A stretch of DNA of 23,366 bases from a virus, in IMG/VR virus record IMGVR_UViG_3300030102_002542, positions 1 through 23,366 of that record. One strand, 5' to 3'. The translations under genes were made by a program, and so were the position numbers. Each line of letters opens with the position of its first letter. The stretch's first letter is position 1. The notes below the pieces were generated by a model. The model saw nothing but the letters and a program-made list of their open reading frames with translations. It ran no database searches and was not told where the DNA came from. Of this stretch, positions 1 to 6,218 are shown piece after piece.

Positions 1-415
1 ATACAGGACTTCCAACCTTACTTGTATATTTTTCATCCATTGAATCCTCCTCAAAAGGCACATCCAAACCATATTTATTTAAGTCCTCTGCATCAAATTC
101 ATTTGCTAATGCATCCCAATCCCATTCCCCTGAACTCAGGTTGTCTTTTATTATGAATTCTCTCTGTTGTTTCTCTGTTAATGAACTGGCTCTGATGATG
201 TAAACTTCTTTTAGTCTAGCCTCTTTACAAGCCCTTAATCTTTGGTTGCCTCCGAGTACAATGTTATCGTCATTTACAACAATAGAACGCAACTGCAACA
301 TCCAGGGAGATTCCTTAATTGACTTGACTAATTTACGGAAGTCATGGTTTTTAATTACCCGTGGGTTATTTGGGTTATTTTTTACTTCTGATATTTTTAC
401 CTTTTCTATCTTCAT
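1..415 (-). CDS. ParB/sulfiredoxin-fold nuclease-like protein (partial, C-terminus beyond window)
   Basis: The first 138 residues are present and the reading frame is open to the window edge. The N-terminus (MKIEKVKISEVKNNPNNPR) followed by about 40 residues and the motif GGNQRLRACKEA is the pattern of ParB-like nuclease domains, where the GxxRLRA stretch contacts nucleotide/phosphate. The region after it (SLTEKQQREFIIKDNLSSG) is the helical continuation seen in phage ParB-like proteins, some of which carry a DNA methyltransferase domain further on or lie just before terminase genes. The ATG overlaps the TGA of the upstream gene (ATGA), which fixes the start. Known: the fold binds or cuts DNA or acts as a CTP switch. 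Which of these applies here cannot be told without the missing part. Confidence 0.75.
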   Translation of the reverse strand, partial: MKIEKVKISEVKNNPNNPRVIKNHDFRKLVKSIKESPWMLQLRSIVVNDDNIVLGGNQRLRACKEARLKEVYIIRASSLTEKQQREFIIKDNLSSGEWDWDALANEFDAEDLNKYGLDVPFEEDSMDEKYTSKVGSPV

Positions 416-822
416 TCTGCCTCATAGGTTTCATATACTCTCTTTAGACTTGAATAAACCGTCTTTAAGCAGCTTGAACAACTTGTTGATGGTTTTCTCC
501 TTCTGAATATTCTGCTGTATATATTTCTCATCATTTCCTGTTCACTTGGCTTCAGGTTTGTTGTGCCTTTTTTAAAGTATTGATCAAGGAATTTGTATTC
601 GTCTTCCTGTAAGCAATCCGGCTTTTTATCATTCCTAAATATTTGATTGAGTTTCTCCTTTCGTTTATCACATCCACAGTCTTCCCCCAATATAAATTTT
701 GCGACCTTAGCCACGCCTGTTTTTTCCAGCACTTCCTCAACAATATCACCCACTCCCTTAGATTGCTTTTTTTTAGGTTTTAGTTTTGTTGATGTTTTTT
801 TAGTTGTTTTTTTAGTTGCCAT
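412..822 (-). CDS. Small Lys-rich protein with CGCD-RKEKLN motif, unknown function
   Basis: This encodes about 136 residues from the chosen ATG. A longer start 24 codons upstream (position 894) exists but would overlap the preceding gene by over 80 bp. The start at 822 gives a protein beginning MATKKTTKK and an 11-bp overlap, which is more typical here. The N-terminus is a long Lys/Thr-rich basic tail, then comes an amphipathic stretch (VEEVLEKTGVAKVAKFIL) and a Cys-containing motif GEDCGCDKRKEKLNQIF. I recall this CxCxxRKExLN signature from hypothetical proteins of Bacteroidota phages, but no function is known to me. A basic tail plus Cys cluster would suit a nucleic-acid-binding or packaging accessory role; that is inference only. 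The C-terminus has a second Cys cluster (CSSC). Confidence 0.72.
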   Translation of the reverse strand: MATKKTTKKTSTKLKPKKKQSKGVGDIVEEVLEKTGVAKVAKFILGEDCGCDKRKEKLNQIFRNDKKPDCLQEDEYKFLDQYFKKGTTNLKPSEQEMMRNIYSRIFRRRKPSTSCSSCLKTVYSSLKRVYETYEAE

Positions 823-1066
823 TTTTATGTTTTTTATTGTTTTCTTCTTGGAGCATTCTTTGCAGCCTGTAAATATCTTTGTTTGTTTGGACATCCTTAT
901 GCATCATCCCTGTGATTTGACTCCTTAATCTTTGGATCTCTTGTTGGATATCTTTAGTCTTTAACAACTGTACTTTGTATCCATTATCCTCAAGCAGCTT
1001 CTTTGCCTCATGAATCTTTTTTTTCTCTTCTCTGTAGTGTTCAAATATTTGATTGTCTATTGCCAT
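812..1066 (-). CDS. Small helical protein, unknown function
   Basis: This encodes 84 residues and is almost entirely charged and predicted helical (for example REEKKKIHEAKKLLEDNGYK, then a heptad-like stretch ending RLQRMLQEENNKK), so a short coiled coil is likely. It overlaps its upstream neighbour by 26 bp and the downstream gene by 11 bp, the tight packing expected of a real gene in this operon. No family is recognised. It sits in the unit led by the sigma-like gene, so it would be co-expressed with it. Confidence 0.65.
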   Translation of the reverse strand: MAIDNQIFEHYREEKKKIHEAKKLLEDNGYKVQLLKTKDIQQEIQRLRSQITGMMHKDVQTNKDIYRLQRMLQEENNKKHKNGN

Positions 1067-1259
1067 CCTTTTTGATTTTAGTATATATTCCTTTCTCTGA
1101 TTCGCTTAAAGATGCATAATTATAAATTTTATCTTCAAGCATTTCCTTTTCTGTTTTATAATATGGTTCGTTTTTATATCCCAAAACTGAAGAAACTCTA
1201 ATCCATACCCTTCTCTTTGTGCTTTTACCCTTTCCAATTTTGACCACTTGATACTCCAT
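1041..1259 (-). CDS. Small basic protein, unknown function
   Basis: This encodes 72 residues. The N-terminal part looks like a small beta structure (MEYQVVKIGKGKSTKRRVWI), followed by a charged helical half with two Tyr-rich segments. No recognised domain. The start lies 8 bp after the stop of the sigma-like gene and is preceded by the A-rich leader AAACAAAG rather than a Shine-Dalgarno site. It is co-directional and overlaps the next gene by 26 bp. Confidence 0.62.
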   Translation of the reverse strand: MEYQVVKIGKGKSTKRRVWIRVSSVLGYKNEPYYKTEKEMLEDKIYNYASLSESEKGIYTKIKKDGNRQSNI

Positions 1260-1267
1260 TTCTTTGT

Positions 1268-1825
1268 TTATAACTTAGGTTTGTGTTTTTGGTTTCTTTT
1301 ATTTAAGAATTCTGAATAATCATCTCCCAATTCCTCTCTGATTTTTTCCTTGCATTTTTTCAAAGTATAGAAAATTGTCTGAGTACTTATATGAGATCCT
1401 TCAGATATTGTTCTCATGCTTATTGCATCATGTCTCCATTTGTCTGAAATTCCTGTATAAAGTTTAAACAGTTCCCTATCAAAATAGCTCCAATTACTTA
1501 TCTCTTCCTGGATTTGTAGTTCTATCTCTTGGCTCTCCCTTGCCTCATAGTAATCATAATTCACAGAAATCTCAACCTCATCAATATCTATCTTCTCAAA
1601 TTTTGTTTTTTGCTTGTGATAATTTAGGAAGATATTCCTCAATACCAAATACAGATATTGCATGTTTAATTTACCCTCTTTGAAAGCCTTCTCTTTTGTT
1701 GAATATTTGATGAGCTTGATATAAAACTCCTGAACAATATCTTTGGCATAGAATGATTCCCCCATCTTTTGAATGATTTGTATCCATTCATCCTCATTCT
1801 CTTGAATCTTTTTAATCCATTCCAT
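1268..1825 (-). CDS. Sigma-70-family-like transcription factor
   Basis: This encodes 185 residues with the layout of a small (ECF-like) sigma factor. Residues 27-40 (AKDIVQEFYIKLIK) match the region 2 helix usually written as DLVQEVFLKLW, which binds core polymerase. Residues 55-72 form a further region-2-like helix (MQYLYLVLRNIFLNYHK). A variable acidic linker spans about 75-110. Residues 117-165 resemble the region 4 helix-turn-helix (FKLYTGISDKWR, then MRTISEGSHISTQTIFYTLK). Similar proteins are common in flavobacterial phages, but I know of no demonstrated target. It heads its own unit, with a host-type promoter box 16 bp before the ATG and a duplicated element just upstream. Inference: it redirects host RNA polymerase to phage genes, possibly the late genes. 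It could instead be a sigma-derived DNA-binding regulator. Confidence 0.78.
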   Translation of the reverse strand: MEWIKKIQENEDEWIQIIQKMGESFYAKDIVQEFYIKLIKYSTKEKAFKEGKLNMQYLYLVLRNIFLNYHKQKTKFEKIDIDEVEISVNYDYYEARESQEIELQIQEEISNWSYFDRELFKLYTGISDKWRHDAISMRTISEGSHISTQTIFYTLKKCKEKIREELGDDYSEFLNKRNQKHKPKL

Positions 1826-1840
1826 TGTTTAGAATCTAAT

Positions 1841-1848
1841 CAAATTTA
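1841..1848 (-). promoter_or_regulatory. Bacteroidota-type -7 box before the sigma-like gene
   Basis: On the minus strand this is TAAATTTG, an exact match to the TAnnTTTG -7 consensus of Bacteroidota primary sigma factor promoters. It ends 15 bp before the ATG at 1825. No TTTG -33 box lies at the usual 19-20 bp; that place is taken by the GTGGGATTTATGGG repeats, which suggests a promoter that needs an activator or is repressed. Confidence 0.5.
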
Positions 1849-1864
1849 ACGATTATTTTTTAAT

Positions 1865-1899
1865 CCCATAAATCCCACCTTTTTTCCCATAAATCCCAC
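1865..1899 (-). repeat. Duplicated 14-bp element (GTGGGATTTATGGG), candidate operator
   Basis: The minus-strand sequence GTGGGATTTATGGG occurs exactly twice, at 1878-1865 and 1899-1886. The copies are 21 bp apart start to start, about two turns of the DNA helix, so both would face the same side. They lie 16-58 bp upstream of the -7 box of the sigma-like gene. This is the spacing expected for a regulator binding site next to the polymerase. The G-runs stand out in otherwise AT-rich non-coding DNA. Confidence 0.55.
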
Positions 1900-1917
1900 A
1901 ATCAAATTACAGGGTAT

Positions 1918-1945
1918 AAAAAAAGCCAAACATTGCTGCTTGGCT
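1918..1945 (-). terminator. Second rho-independent terminator after the replication operon
   Basis: The minus strand forms AGCCAAGCA-GCAA-TGTTTGGCT: a 9-bp stem (one G-U) closed by a GCAA tetraloop of the stable GNRA class, followed directly by a run of T. The other strand also has a stem followed by CTTTT, so it may work weakly both ways. Confidence 0.8.
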
Positions 1946-1991
1946 CTTTTCTGTTATCAACATAACGTACAAAACGATAAACAAATATAAT

Positions 1992-2023
1992 AAAAAAACC
2001 GGACAATGAAAATCACTGCCCGG
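1992..2023 (-). terminator. First rho-independent terminator, right after the SSB-like gene
   Basis: The minus strand reads CCGGGCAGTGA-TTT-TCATTGTCCGG: an 11-bp stem with two G-U pairs, a 3-nt loop and then seven T. It begins 28 bp after the stop codon of the SSB-like gene. With the second hairpin it forms a tandem stop for the long replication/recombination transcript. Confidence 0.88.
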
Positions 2024-2050
2024 CTCATTACTAACATTTAACAATCCGTA

Positions 2051-2290
2051 TTAGAACGGAATATCATCAAGGTCTTTTGGTTTGTGACCATGACCTGCTT
2101 CAACCTCTGCTTGATAAGGCTCTGAGAATTGCAATCCCATATATGTTTTGCCCTGTTTAGACTCATTCACCCATGCAGATATTTCAATCTTTTCTCCTTT
2201 AATTATACAGGATCCTTTGTAATCAGGTTGCCTTTCACTCTTCTTAAAGTCATTTTTAAATAAGACTCCTGTGTTTTCTTTTTGTTCCAT
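2051..2290 (-). CDS. Small SSB-like / DUF736-like DNA-binding protein
   Basis: This encodes 79 residues. The body (PDYKGSCIIKGEKIEISAWV, then GKTYMGLQFSEPY) has the strand pattern of small DUF736-like proteins. The last residues, DLDDIPF, match the acidic tip of single-stranded DNA-binding proteins, where DDxIPF recruits replication and repair partners. Its place directly after a recombination exonuclease and an annealing protein supports a role in binding single strands during recombination. It is far shorter than a standard SSB OB-fold (about 110 residues), so it may be a minimal form or only an SSB-tail-bearing adaptor. It is the last gene of the operon and two terminators follow. Confidence 0.68.
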   Translation of the reverse strand: MEQKENTGVLFKNDFKKSERQPDYKGSCIIKGEKIEISAWVNESKQGKTYMGLQFSEPYQAEVEAGHGHKPKDLDDIPF

Positions 2291-2292
2291 TT

Positions 2293-2976
2293 CTATTTGT
2301 TTTTAAATTCTTCATGCAATAACTCATCATAATACTCTCTGCACTCCTCAACTCTCTGATATATTTTATCAACTACCTCTTGGTCATATTCAATCTCAAA
2401 TGTCTTGACTCTATATTGTGCTGGAACTCTCTCAAAGCTATGCTGCCTTTCAACAGTTGCCCTCACAATTGGATTGTCATCAATCTCTTTGAATTTATAG
2501 TGAACTCTTCTAACCTCATCCTCAACAATATCTTCAGGAGTATCCACTAAACAATACGCAAGGTACGAAATTTTCTTCCCCGTCAAAGCCATATACCCGA
2601 TTAATTGATAATAATACTCTTTGTTTGGTATCTCTTTTGCAAACCAGGGAAAGGTTGTTGCATCATAACTGCTCTTAACATCCAAAACAAAGCAATCATT
2701 CAATACATCAGGAGTCCCTGTCAAGTATTCATTCTCAAAAAACTCCTCATTCTTTGTCATCTCTCCCATATCCAAGACCTCTTGAGCTAATTTAATGCTT
2801 TGATCCTCAACTGCTATTCCCTTATCAATGGCTTTGCTCCATATATCTTTTGCATATCCATACATATTCTCTATTGCTAATGCCTCAAGGTATCCCTTGC
2901 ATGTTTTACTCAATTGACCTTTTGTTCGGCTGTTAGGCATTATCTTTCCTATTTGGGAGCATCTTATCTTTAACAT
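2293..2976 (-). CDS. YqaJ/lambda-exonuclease-like recombinase nuclease
   Basis: This encodes 227 residues of the PD-(D/E)XK nuclease fold. Visible motifs are E57 in a helix after KGIAVEDQS, GTPD with D90, LDVKSS with D99 and K101, and the YYYQL segment with Q124 typical of YqaJ and lambda Exo. The N-terminal SQIGKIMPN also fits this family. Known role: 5'-3' digestion of one strand of linear duplex DNA to expose 3' tails for an annealing protein. The annealing-protein gene overlaps it by 7 bp upstream and an SSB-like gene follows 2 bp downstream, giving a complete exonuclease-annealase-SSB set like lambda Red. The start at 2976 is well supported by the overlap. Confidence 0.87.
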   Translation of the reverse strand: MLKIRCSQIGKIMPNSRTKGQLSKTCKGYLEALAIENMYGYAKDIWSKAIDKGIAVEDQSIKLAQEVLDMGEMTKNEEFFENEYLTGTPDVLNDCFVLDVKSSYDATTFPWFAKEIPNKEYYYQLIGYMALTGKKISYLAYCLVDTPEDIVEDEVRRVHYKFKEIDDNPIVRATVERQHSFERVPAQYRVKTFEIEYDQEVVDKIYQRVEECREYYDELLHEEFKNK

Positions 2977-3470
2977 AATGAAATGCTTTTAAGTTGTTCC
3001 TTTGTCAAATCAAATCCACTTCTCAATTGCTCATGGGTATATTTACCTTCTGAAATGGCAAGAAGAGCCTCCTCAAATCTCTCTGCACTTATTGTTTTCT
3101 TTTTCTTTGGCTTTTTATTCTGTTGCTCTATGGCAGTAATCACTTCATCAGCACTTGCCACACTCACATCAATTCCTATCCCTAAATTTGCCAAAGCTCT
3201 TCCCCATGCAGATGTTTCACAGTTCTCAACATAACTTGTCTTGTTTATAAAGGTTGTGCCTTTAATCTCCTCTGCTATTCCTGTGGCTCTGATATTGCCA
3301 TCAGCATCCTTAATTGTTGCCTTAATCATAACTGATGTTGCTGTTTTTTCAATCACATCAGACTCTAAACAAAAGCCTTTATAATTCTCTCTAAAGTATT
3401 TGAGCCTTTCATTGACTTCCACATAGGGCTTTCCCTTAATGTCTATTGTTTTTAATTTTGTATTTTTCAT
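2970..3470 (-). CDS. Single-strand annealing protein (Erf/Rad52-like superfamily)
   Basis: This encodes 166 residues. The N-terminal half has the strand-rich pattern MKNTKLKTIDIKGKPYVEV followed by ERLKYFRENY. Residues 82-100 (ENCETSAWGRALANLGIGI) carry the ETSAxGRAL signature shared by phage annealing proteins of the Erf/Rad52-like group, followed by SVASADEV. A Lys-rich linker (about 118-125) joins a short C-terminal helical domain (KYTHEQLRSGFDLTKEQLK) that may contact partners. Known role: pairing of complementary single strands exposed by the exonuclease. Overlap with the YqaJ-type nuclease gene supports a two-component recombination system. The exact family (Erf, Sak or another) is not settled by eye. 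Confidence 0.8.
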   Translation of the reverse strand: MKNTKLKTIDIKGKPYVEVNERLKYFRENYKGFCLESDVIEKTATSVMIKATIKDADGNIRATGIAEEIKGTTFINKTSYVENCETSAWGRALANLGIGIDVSVASADEVITAIEQQNKKPKKKKTISAERFEEALLAISEGKYTHEQLRSGFDLTKEQLKSISLC

Positions 3471-3473
3471 TGT

Positions 3474-3752
3474 TTATTGGTTTATATATTTTTTAATAAA
3501 TGAATAATTGTCAACATATCTATTGATATTATGATATGAATCTATCAATGACCTTGCTGCCCTTCTATCTCCATTCTTCTCTGCTTGTTTTGCACTTGTC
3601 CACATTCCCTCCATAATTGTTATGGCTTCCACTCTGCCCAAATTAAAGAGCCAATTGTTTGCAATCAACTTCTCATTGATTATTTTTTTTCCATTAATTG
3701 TGATTGATTTGATGCCTGGATTATCCGGCAACATCAAAGATATTTTTTCCAT
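3474..3752 (-). CDS. Hypothetical protein in the recombination operon
   Basis: This encodes 92 residues. The N-terminus is a short strand pair (MEKISLMLPDNPGIKSITIN) and the rest is helical with basic patches (SAKQAEKNGDRRAARSLIDS). No known domain is recognised. It lies 3 bp before the annealing-protein gene and after NinG, so it is probably expressed with DNA recombination functions. A 59-bp AT-rich gap precedes it, in which I see no promoter box or hairpin. Confidence 0.62.
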   Translation of the reverse strand: MEKISLMLPDNPGIKSITINGKKIINEKLIANNWLFNLGRVEAITIMEGMWTSAKQAEKNGDRRAARSLIDSYHNINRYVDNYSFIKKYINQ

Positions 3753-3811
3753 TCTTCAATTGTTTAATTATTAGTGAGATAAAGATATAAATTTTCAATT
3801 GATTTTACAAA

Positions 3812-4333
3812 TCATCCTTTGAGATTCTTGGTCTTTTGTTTATACAATTCAATGATATCCTTCAATTCTTCTCTGCTGAATTTCCTAATCTTGTGAGCTT
3901 CCTCATGCAGTTTAATCAATTCATCTGCTCCTATCCTCTCCTGGATCCCCAATTGATAGTTTAGCAAGTTCCCATGCAGGTCTCTATTGCACCGTACGCA
4001 TTGACCATGAACGTTGTTCTCATTAAAGGTTGTGTTTTTATGGGTGCTTGAAAAGTAGTGACCGGCGTCAAACTTAGATGGCAATTTCTTTCCACAACTT
4101 ACACATGGCTTCCCCTTGTCTCTTGTTCTAATAAATGTATTGAAATACCTTTGAGCTTTCTTTGTTAGGCTCTGAACAGTTTCAAGTTCCTCCTTTAGTT
4201 TTTTCTTTTCTTTCTTCCAATTGCTTTTTTTAGCTGATGCTACCCACACCTTAACGCATTCAGGCTTGAAACAATATTTCTGATTAAAATGCTTTGGTTC
4301 AAACTTCTCTCTGCAATTCTTACAACGTGGCAT
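3812..4333 (-). CDS. ninG: NinG/Rap-like recombination endonuclease
   Basis: This encodes 173 residues, close to the usual NinG length. A first zinc-binding site is formed by C4, C7, C21 and C26 (MPRCKNC and later YCFKPEC). A basic coiled helical stretch spans about 35-60. The second half holds C77-x2-C80 (KPCVSC), AGHYFS with H92, and VHGQCVRCNRDLHG with C112, C115 and H120, the layout of the NinG HNH-like fold. Known role in lambda: Rap/NinG cuts branched recombination intermediates. Its position upstream of the annealase and exonuclease genes fits. The ATG lies inside the end of the preceding zinc-ribbon gene (14-bp overlap), suggesting translational coupling. Confidence 0.85.
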   Translation of the reverse strand: MPRCKNCREKFEPKHFNQKYCFKPECVKVWVASAKKSNWKKEKKKLKEELETVQSLTKKAQRYFNTFIRTRDKGKPCVSCGKKLPSKFDAGHYFSSTHKNTTFNENNVHGQCVRCNRDLHGNLLNYQLGIQERIGADELIKLHEEAHKIRKFSREELKDIIELYKQKTKNLKG

Positions 4334-4484
4334 CTATTGGTCTAAAGATATAAACATCATCAACTATACAGTCATCATTTATACAATTATAGATTGCAAT
4401 ACTGCCATCTCCCTCAAGCATAAAGTCGTGGTATTCGTGTTCTTCTTGCCAATTCATTCTTTCCATGCATTGTGGGCATTTCAT
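4320..4484 (-). CDS. 54-aa zinc-ribbon protein, unknown function
   Basis: I translated this small frame by hand: it begins MKCPQCMERMNWQEE and ends YIFRPIDATL. It has C-x2-C at residues 3-6 and a second pair in YNCINDDC, a zinc-ribbon spacing, with acidic sequence between. The start is 16 bp after the stop of the Mom-like gene and the stop overlaps the start of ninG by 14 bp, so it fills the gap exactly. Small CPxC ribbons of this type are common in phages without known function. In phage Mu the small zinc-finger protein Com controls mom translation; here the gene lies after, not before, the Mom-like gene and shows no clear similarity to Com, so a link is only a suggestion. Confidence 0.72.
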   Translation of the reverse strand: MKCPQCMERMNWQEEHEYHDFMLEGDGSIAIYNCINDDCIVDDVYIFRPIDATL

Positions 4485-4500
4485 AAATGTAATTTGTTTT

Positions 4501-5271
4501 TTATATGTTAATATTTTTTCGCTTTGGATAAGGTAAAATTAATGGTTTTAAGGTTTTTAGCATTTCTTTGTTTTCATATTTATTACCTATTAATTTAATA
4601 TATCTTGCTTTTGGCAACCTTTCTTTAATGCAAAATTGTGGTTTATCTTCAATAAATTTTTGCATTTTATTCTTGCCACTATATTTATATTTTTTGTAAA
4701 AATCCCTATCATTCATATATATTTTACCGTTGCTGTAATATATGTCATAATGTTTTGTTTTGCCAAAACCTAAATAGTGCCAATTAGTTGCTTGATATAA
4801 TGTTCCTATTTCTCCAGCTTCAGCATCCGAAAATGCAACAACATACTTATATCCTTTTTTTTGCATTTGTCTCAACCCATATCCGATTAGTTTACTGCCG
4901 CTATGCTTATGCGCCCACCACGTACAAGCGCCACGAGTTAATTGAATGCCTTTAAATGCAAATTTTTCACTTACATAAGGAGCGTAAGGATGTCCTCCGC
5001 TATTAGTGTTCATTGCTTGAAAATATCCAAAACCGATCACGCCTCCACAAACGCCTTCAAAATATATGCCGTAGTGCTTTTGTGTTGTTCCCATAGTACC
5101 GAGCCATTCGTACTGCTCTATGATTTTTTTTGCCGTTTGATAATCAACTTCTTTTAATTGACAATTTTTTATGTCTGCTATAGGATACCCAAACAAACCT
5201 CCATTGTCAATTATACTTTGTTCTTCTCTAATTTTTTTTTGATGCGCCTTTCCTATATTATATTTTGTCAT
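4501..5271 (-). CDS. Mom-like DNA adenine-modification protein (GNAT fold)
   Basis: This encodes 256 residues that match the Mom family pattern. The N-terminus has IIEQYEWLGTMGTT and GVCGGVIGFGYFQ. The core has IQLTRGACTWWAHKHSGSK leading into an amphipathic helix (LIGYGLRQMQKKG), and then VVAFSDAEAGEIGTLYQATN with WHYLG, which corresponds to the conserved Mom 'S-AD---G--GT-YQA-NW-Y-G' block. Known role: Mu Mom adds a methylcarbamoyl group to N6 of adenine, protecting phage DNA from restriction. Here the gene overlaps the preceding coiled-coil gene by ATGA and lies two genes after a DNA methyltransferase, suggesting a DNA-modification module. CpG is noticeably more frequent (about 19 in 771 bp by my count) than in the exonuclease gene (5 in 684 bp), a hint of separate origin. 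The C-terminal 60 basic residues may bind DNA. Confidence 0.8.
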   Translation of the reverse strand: MTKYNIGKAHQKKIREEQSIIDNGGLFGYPIADIKNCQLKEVDYQTAKKIIEQYEWLGTMGTTQKHYGIYFEGVCGGVIGFGYFQAMNTNSGGHPYAPYVSEKFAFKGIQLTRGACTWWAHKHSGSKLIGYGLRQMQKKGYKYVVAFSDAEAGEIGTLYQATNWHYLGFGKTKHYDIYYSNGKIYMNDRDFYKKYKYSGKNKMQKFIEDKPQFCIKERLPKARYIKLIGNKYENKEMLKTLKPLILPYPKRKNINI

Positions 5272-5561
5272 ATTCCCTCCCTTTGAATTTTACCTTGCAA
5301 CTCAAGATCTCTGATTTTTTCTTTCAATGTCAGATTCACATGCTCCAATCTAAAATTTGTCCTGTATTCTAATTTCAAGCTGTTCTCTAATTCAATAAAG
5401 GCATTTTGAAACTCAAGTATATCATTCAAGGTTTCAGTCATTGTATCTATTAAATCAGTTCTCTCAGGATGCTTTTCTTTAAGATCCTGGATAGACAATT
5501 CAAATCTCAATATGGTTGTCTTTATATCAATATGTGCTTTTAAAATGTTTATGTCATTCAT
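5268..5561 (-). CDS. Coiled-coil protein between modification genes, unknown function
   Basis: This encodes 97 residues, nearly all helical and charged, with heptad-like spacing of Leu/Ile (for example LEHVNLTLKEKIRDLELQGK at the C-terminal end). There are no Cys residues, no catalytic signature and no membrane segment. It lies 18 bp after the methyltransferase gene and overlaps the Mom-like gene by ATGA, so its expression is tied to the two modification enzymes. It may be a partner of either, but nothing in the sequence proves this. The leader before the ATG is A-rich (AATAAACCAAATAAA) without a Shine-Dalgarno site. Confidence 0.66.
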   Translation of the reverse strand: MNDINILKAHIDIKTTILRFELSIQDLKEKHPERTDLIDTMTETLNDILEFQNAFIELENSLKLEYRTNFRLEHVNLTLKEKIRDLELQGKIQREGI

Positions 5562-5579
5562 TTTATTTGGTTTATTGTT

Positions 5580-6218
5580 TCAAAATAATCTTTGTTGTGA
5601 AATATGGTCTTTAATTCGTTTTAATGACGCTTCATAATATTCTTTTTCAAGTTCACACGCCGTTAGTTCAAAGCCTAAATTATGACAAGCAATAGCGATA
5701 CTACCACTACCTAAATGTGTATCAAGTATTTTGTCGCCTTCTTTAGCGTAGTTCATTAATAACCATTTATATAGTTTAACTGGTTTTTGTGAAATATGAA
5801 ACCTGTCATTTTGGTTACTTGTAATTTTGATTAATTTAGAATGCCTATCAAATGAAGTCCAAGCTAACTCTATTTGTGACATTGATGGCAAATAATTCAT
5901 TTTATCCCAAACAATAAAACTTCTTGTAGGTTTTAAATTATCTATAAAATAATTACCTCCAAAAATTATTTGGTTTTTTGATACTCTTACAAGTTCTTTA
6001 AAATATTGTTTTGTAGGTTTTATATCATCGTAAATATGGCTATTGGCTTTTAATCTACTCATAGAATTATTCTTACTTGAGCCGCCTGTTTTAGATACAC
6101 CTGCACCGATTCCGTAAGGCGGGTCTACAATAGCAAGGTCAAAGTAGTTGTCTTCATATCTTGACATCAAAGCCATATTGTCTTCGTTAGTTATTTCTAT
6201 CTTATCTGTTACTTTCAT
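5580..6218 (-). CDS. DNA N6-adenine or N4-cytosine methyltransferase (beta-type)
   Basis: This encodes 212 residues. The catalytic motif IV DPPYGIG is at residues 32-38, motif X-like HISQKPVKLY at 141-150, and the SAM-binding motif I DTHLGSGS at 166-173, followed by ACEL at the expected acidic position. The order IV-X-I, with the catalytic motif first, marks the beta class of amino-methyltransferases. There is no obvious target-recognition domain of large size; the variable part is about 40-130. The substrate could be adenine (suggested by DPPY) or cytosine N4. The start overlaps the stop of the ATPase gene (ATGA). No cognate restriction gene is nearby, so it is an orphan enzyme, likely for protection or for regulation. 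Confidence 0.88.
   Translation of the reverse strand: MKVTDKIEITNEDNMALMSRYEDNYFDLAIVDPPYGIGAGVSKTGGSSKNNSMSRLKANSHIYDDIKPTKQYFKELVRVSKNQIIFGGNYFIDNLKPTRSFIVWDKMNYLPSMSQIELAWTSFDRHSKLIKITSNQNDRFHISQKPVKLYKWLLMNYAKEGDKILDTHLGSGSIAIACHNLGFELTACELEKEYYEASLKRIKDHISQQRLF

Noticed and set aside
246-506. Plus-strand open frames across the window (for example 246-506, 2605-2790, 8378-8632, 22068-22325)
   Set aside because: All lie opposite well-supported minus-strand genes, have shadow-type composition (Ser/Leu/Phe/Cys-rich) and match no family; no plus-strand gene is accepted.
823-894. Longer start for the CGCD protein at 894
   Set aside because: It would overlap the preceding gene by over 80 bp; the MATKK start at 822 gives a normal small overlap.
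1865-1899. CRISPR-like array
   Set aside because: Only two 14-bp copies with a 7-bp spacer; this fits an operator, not an array.
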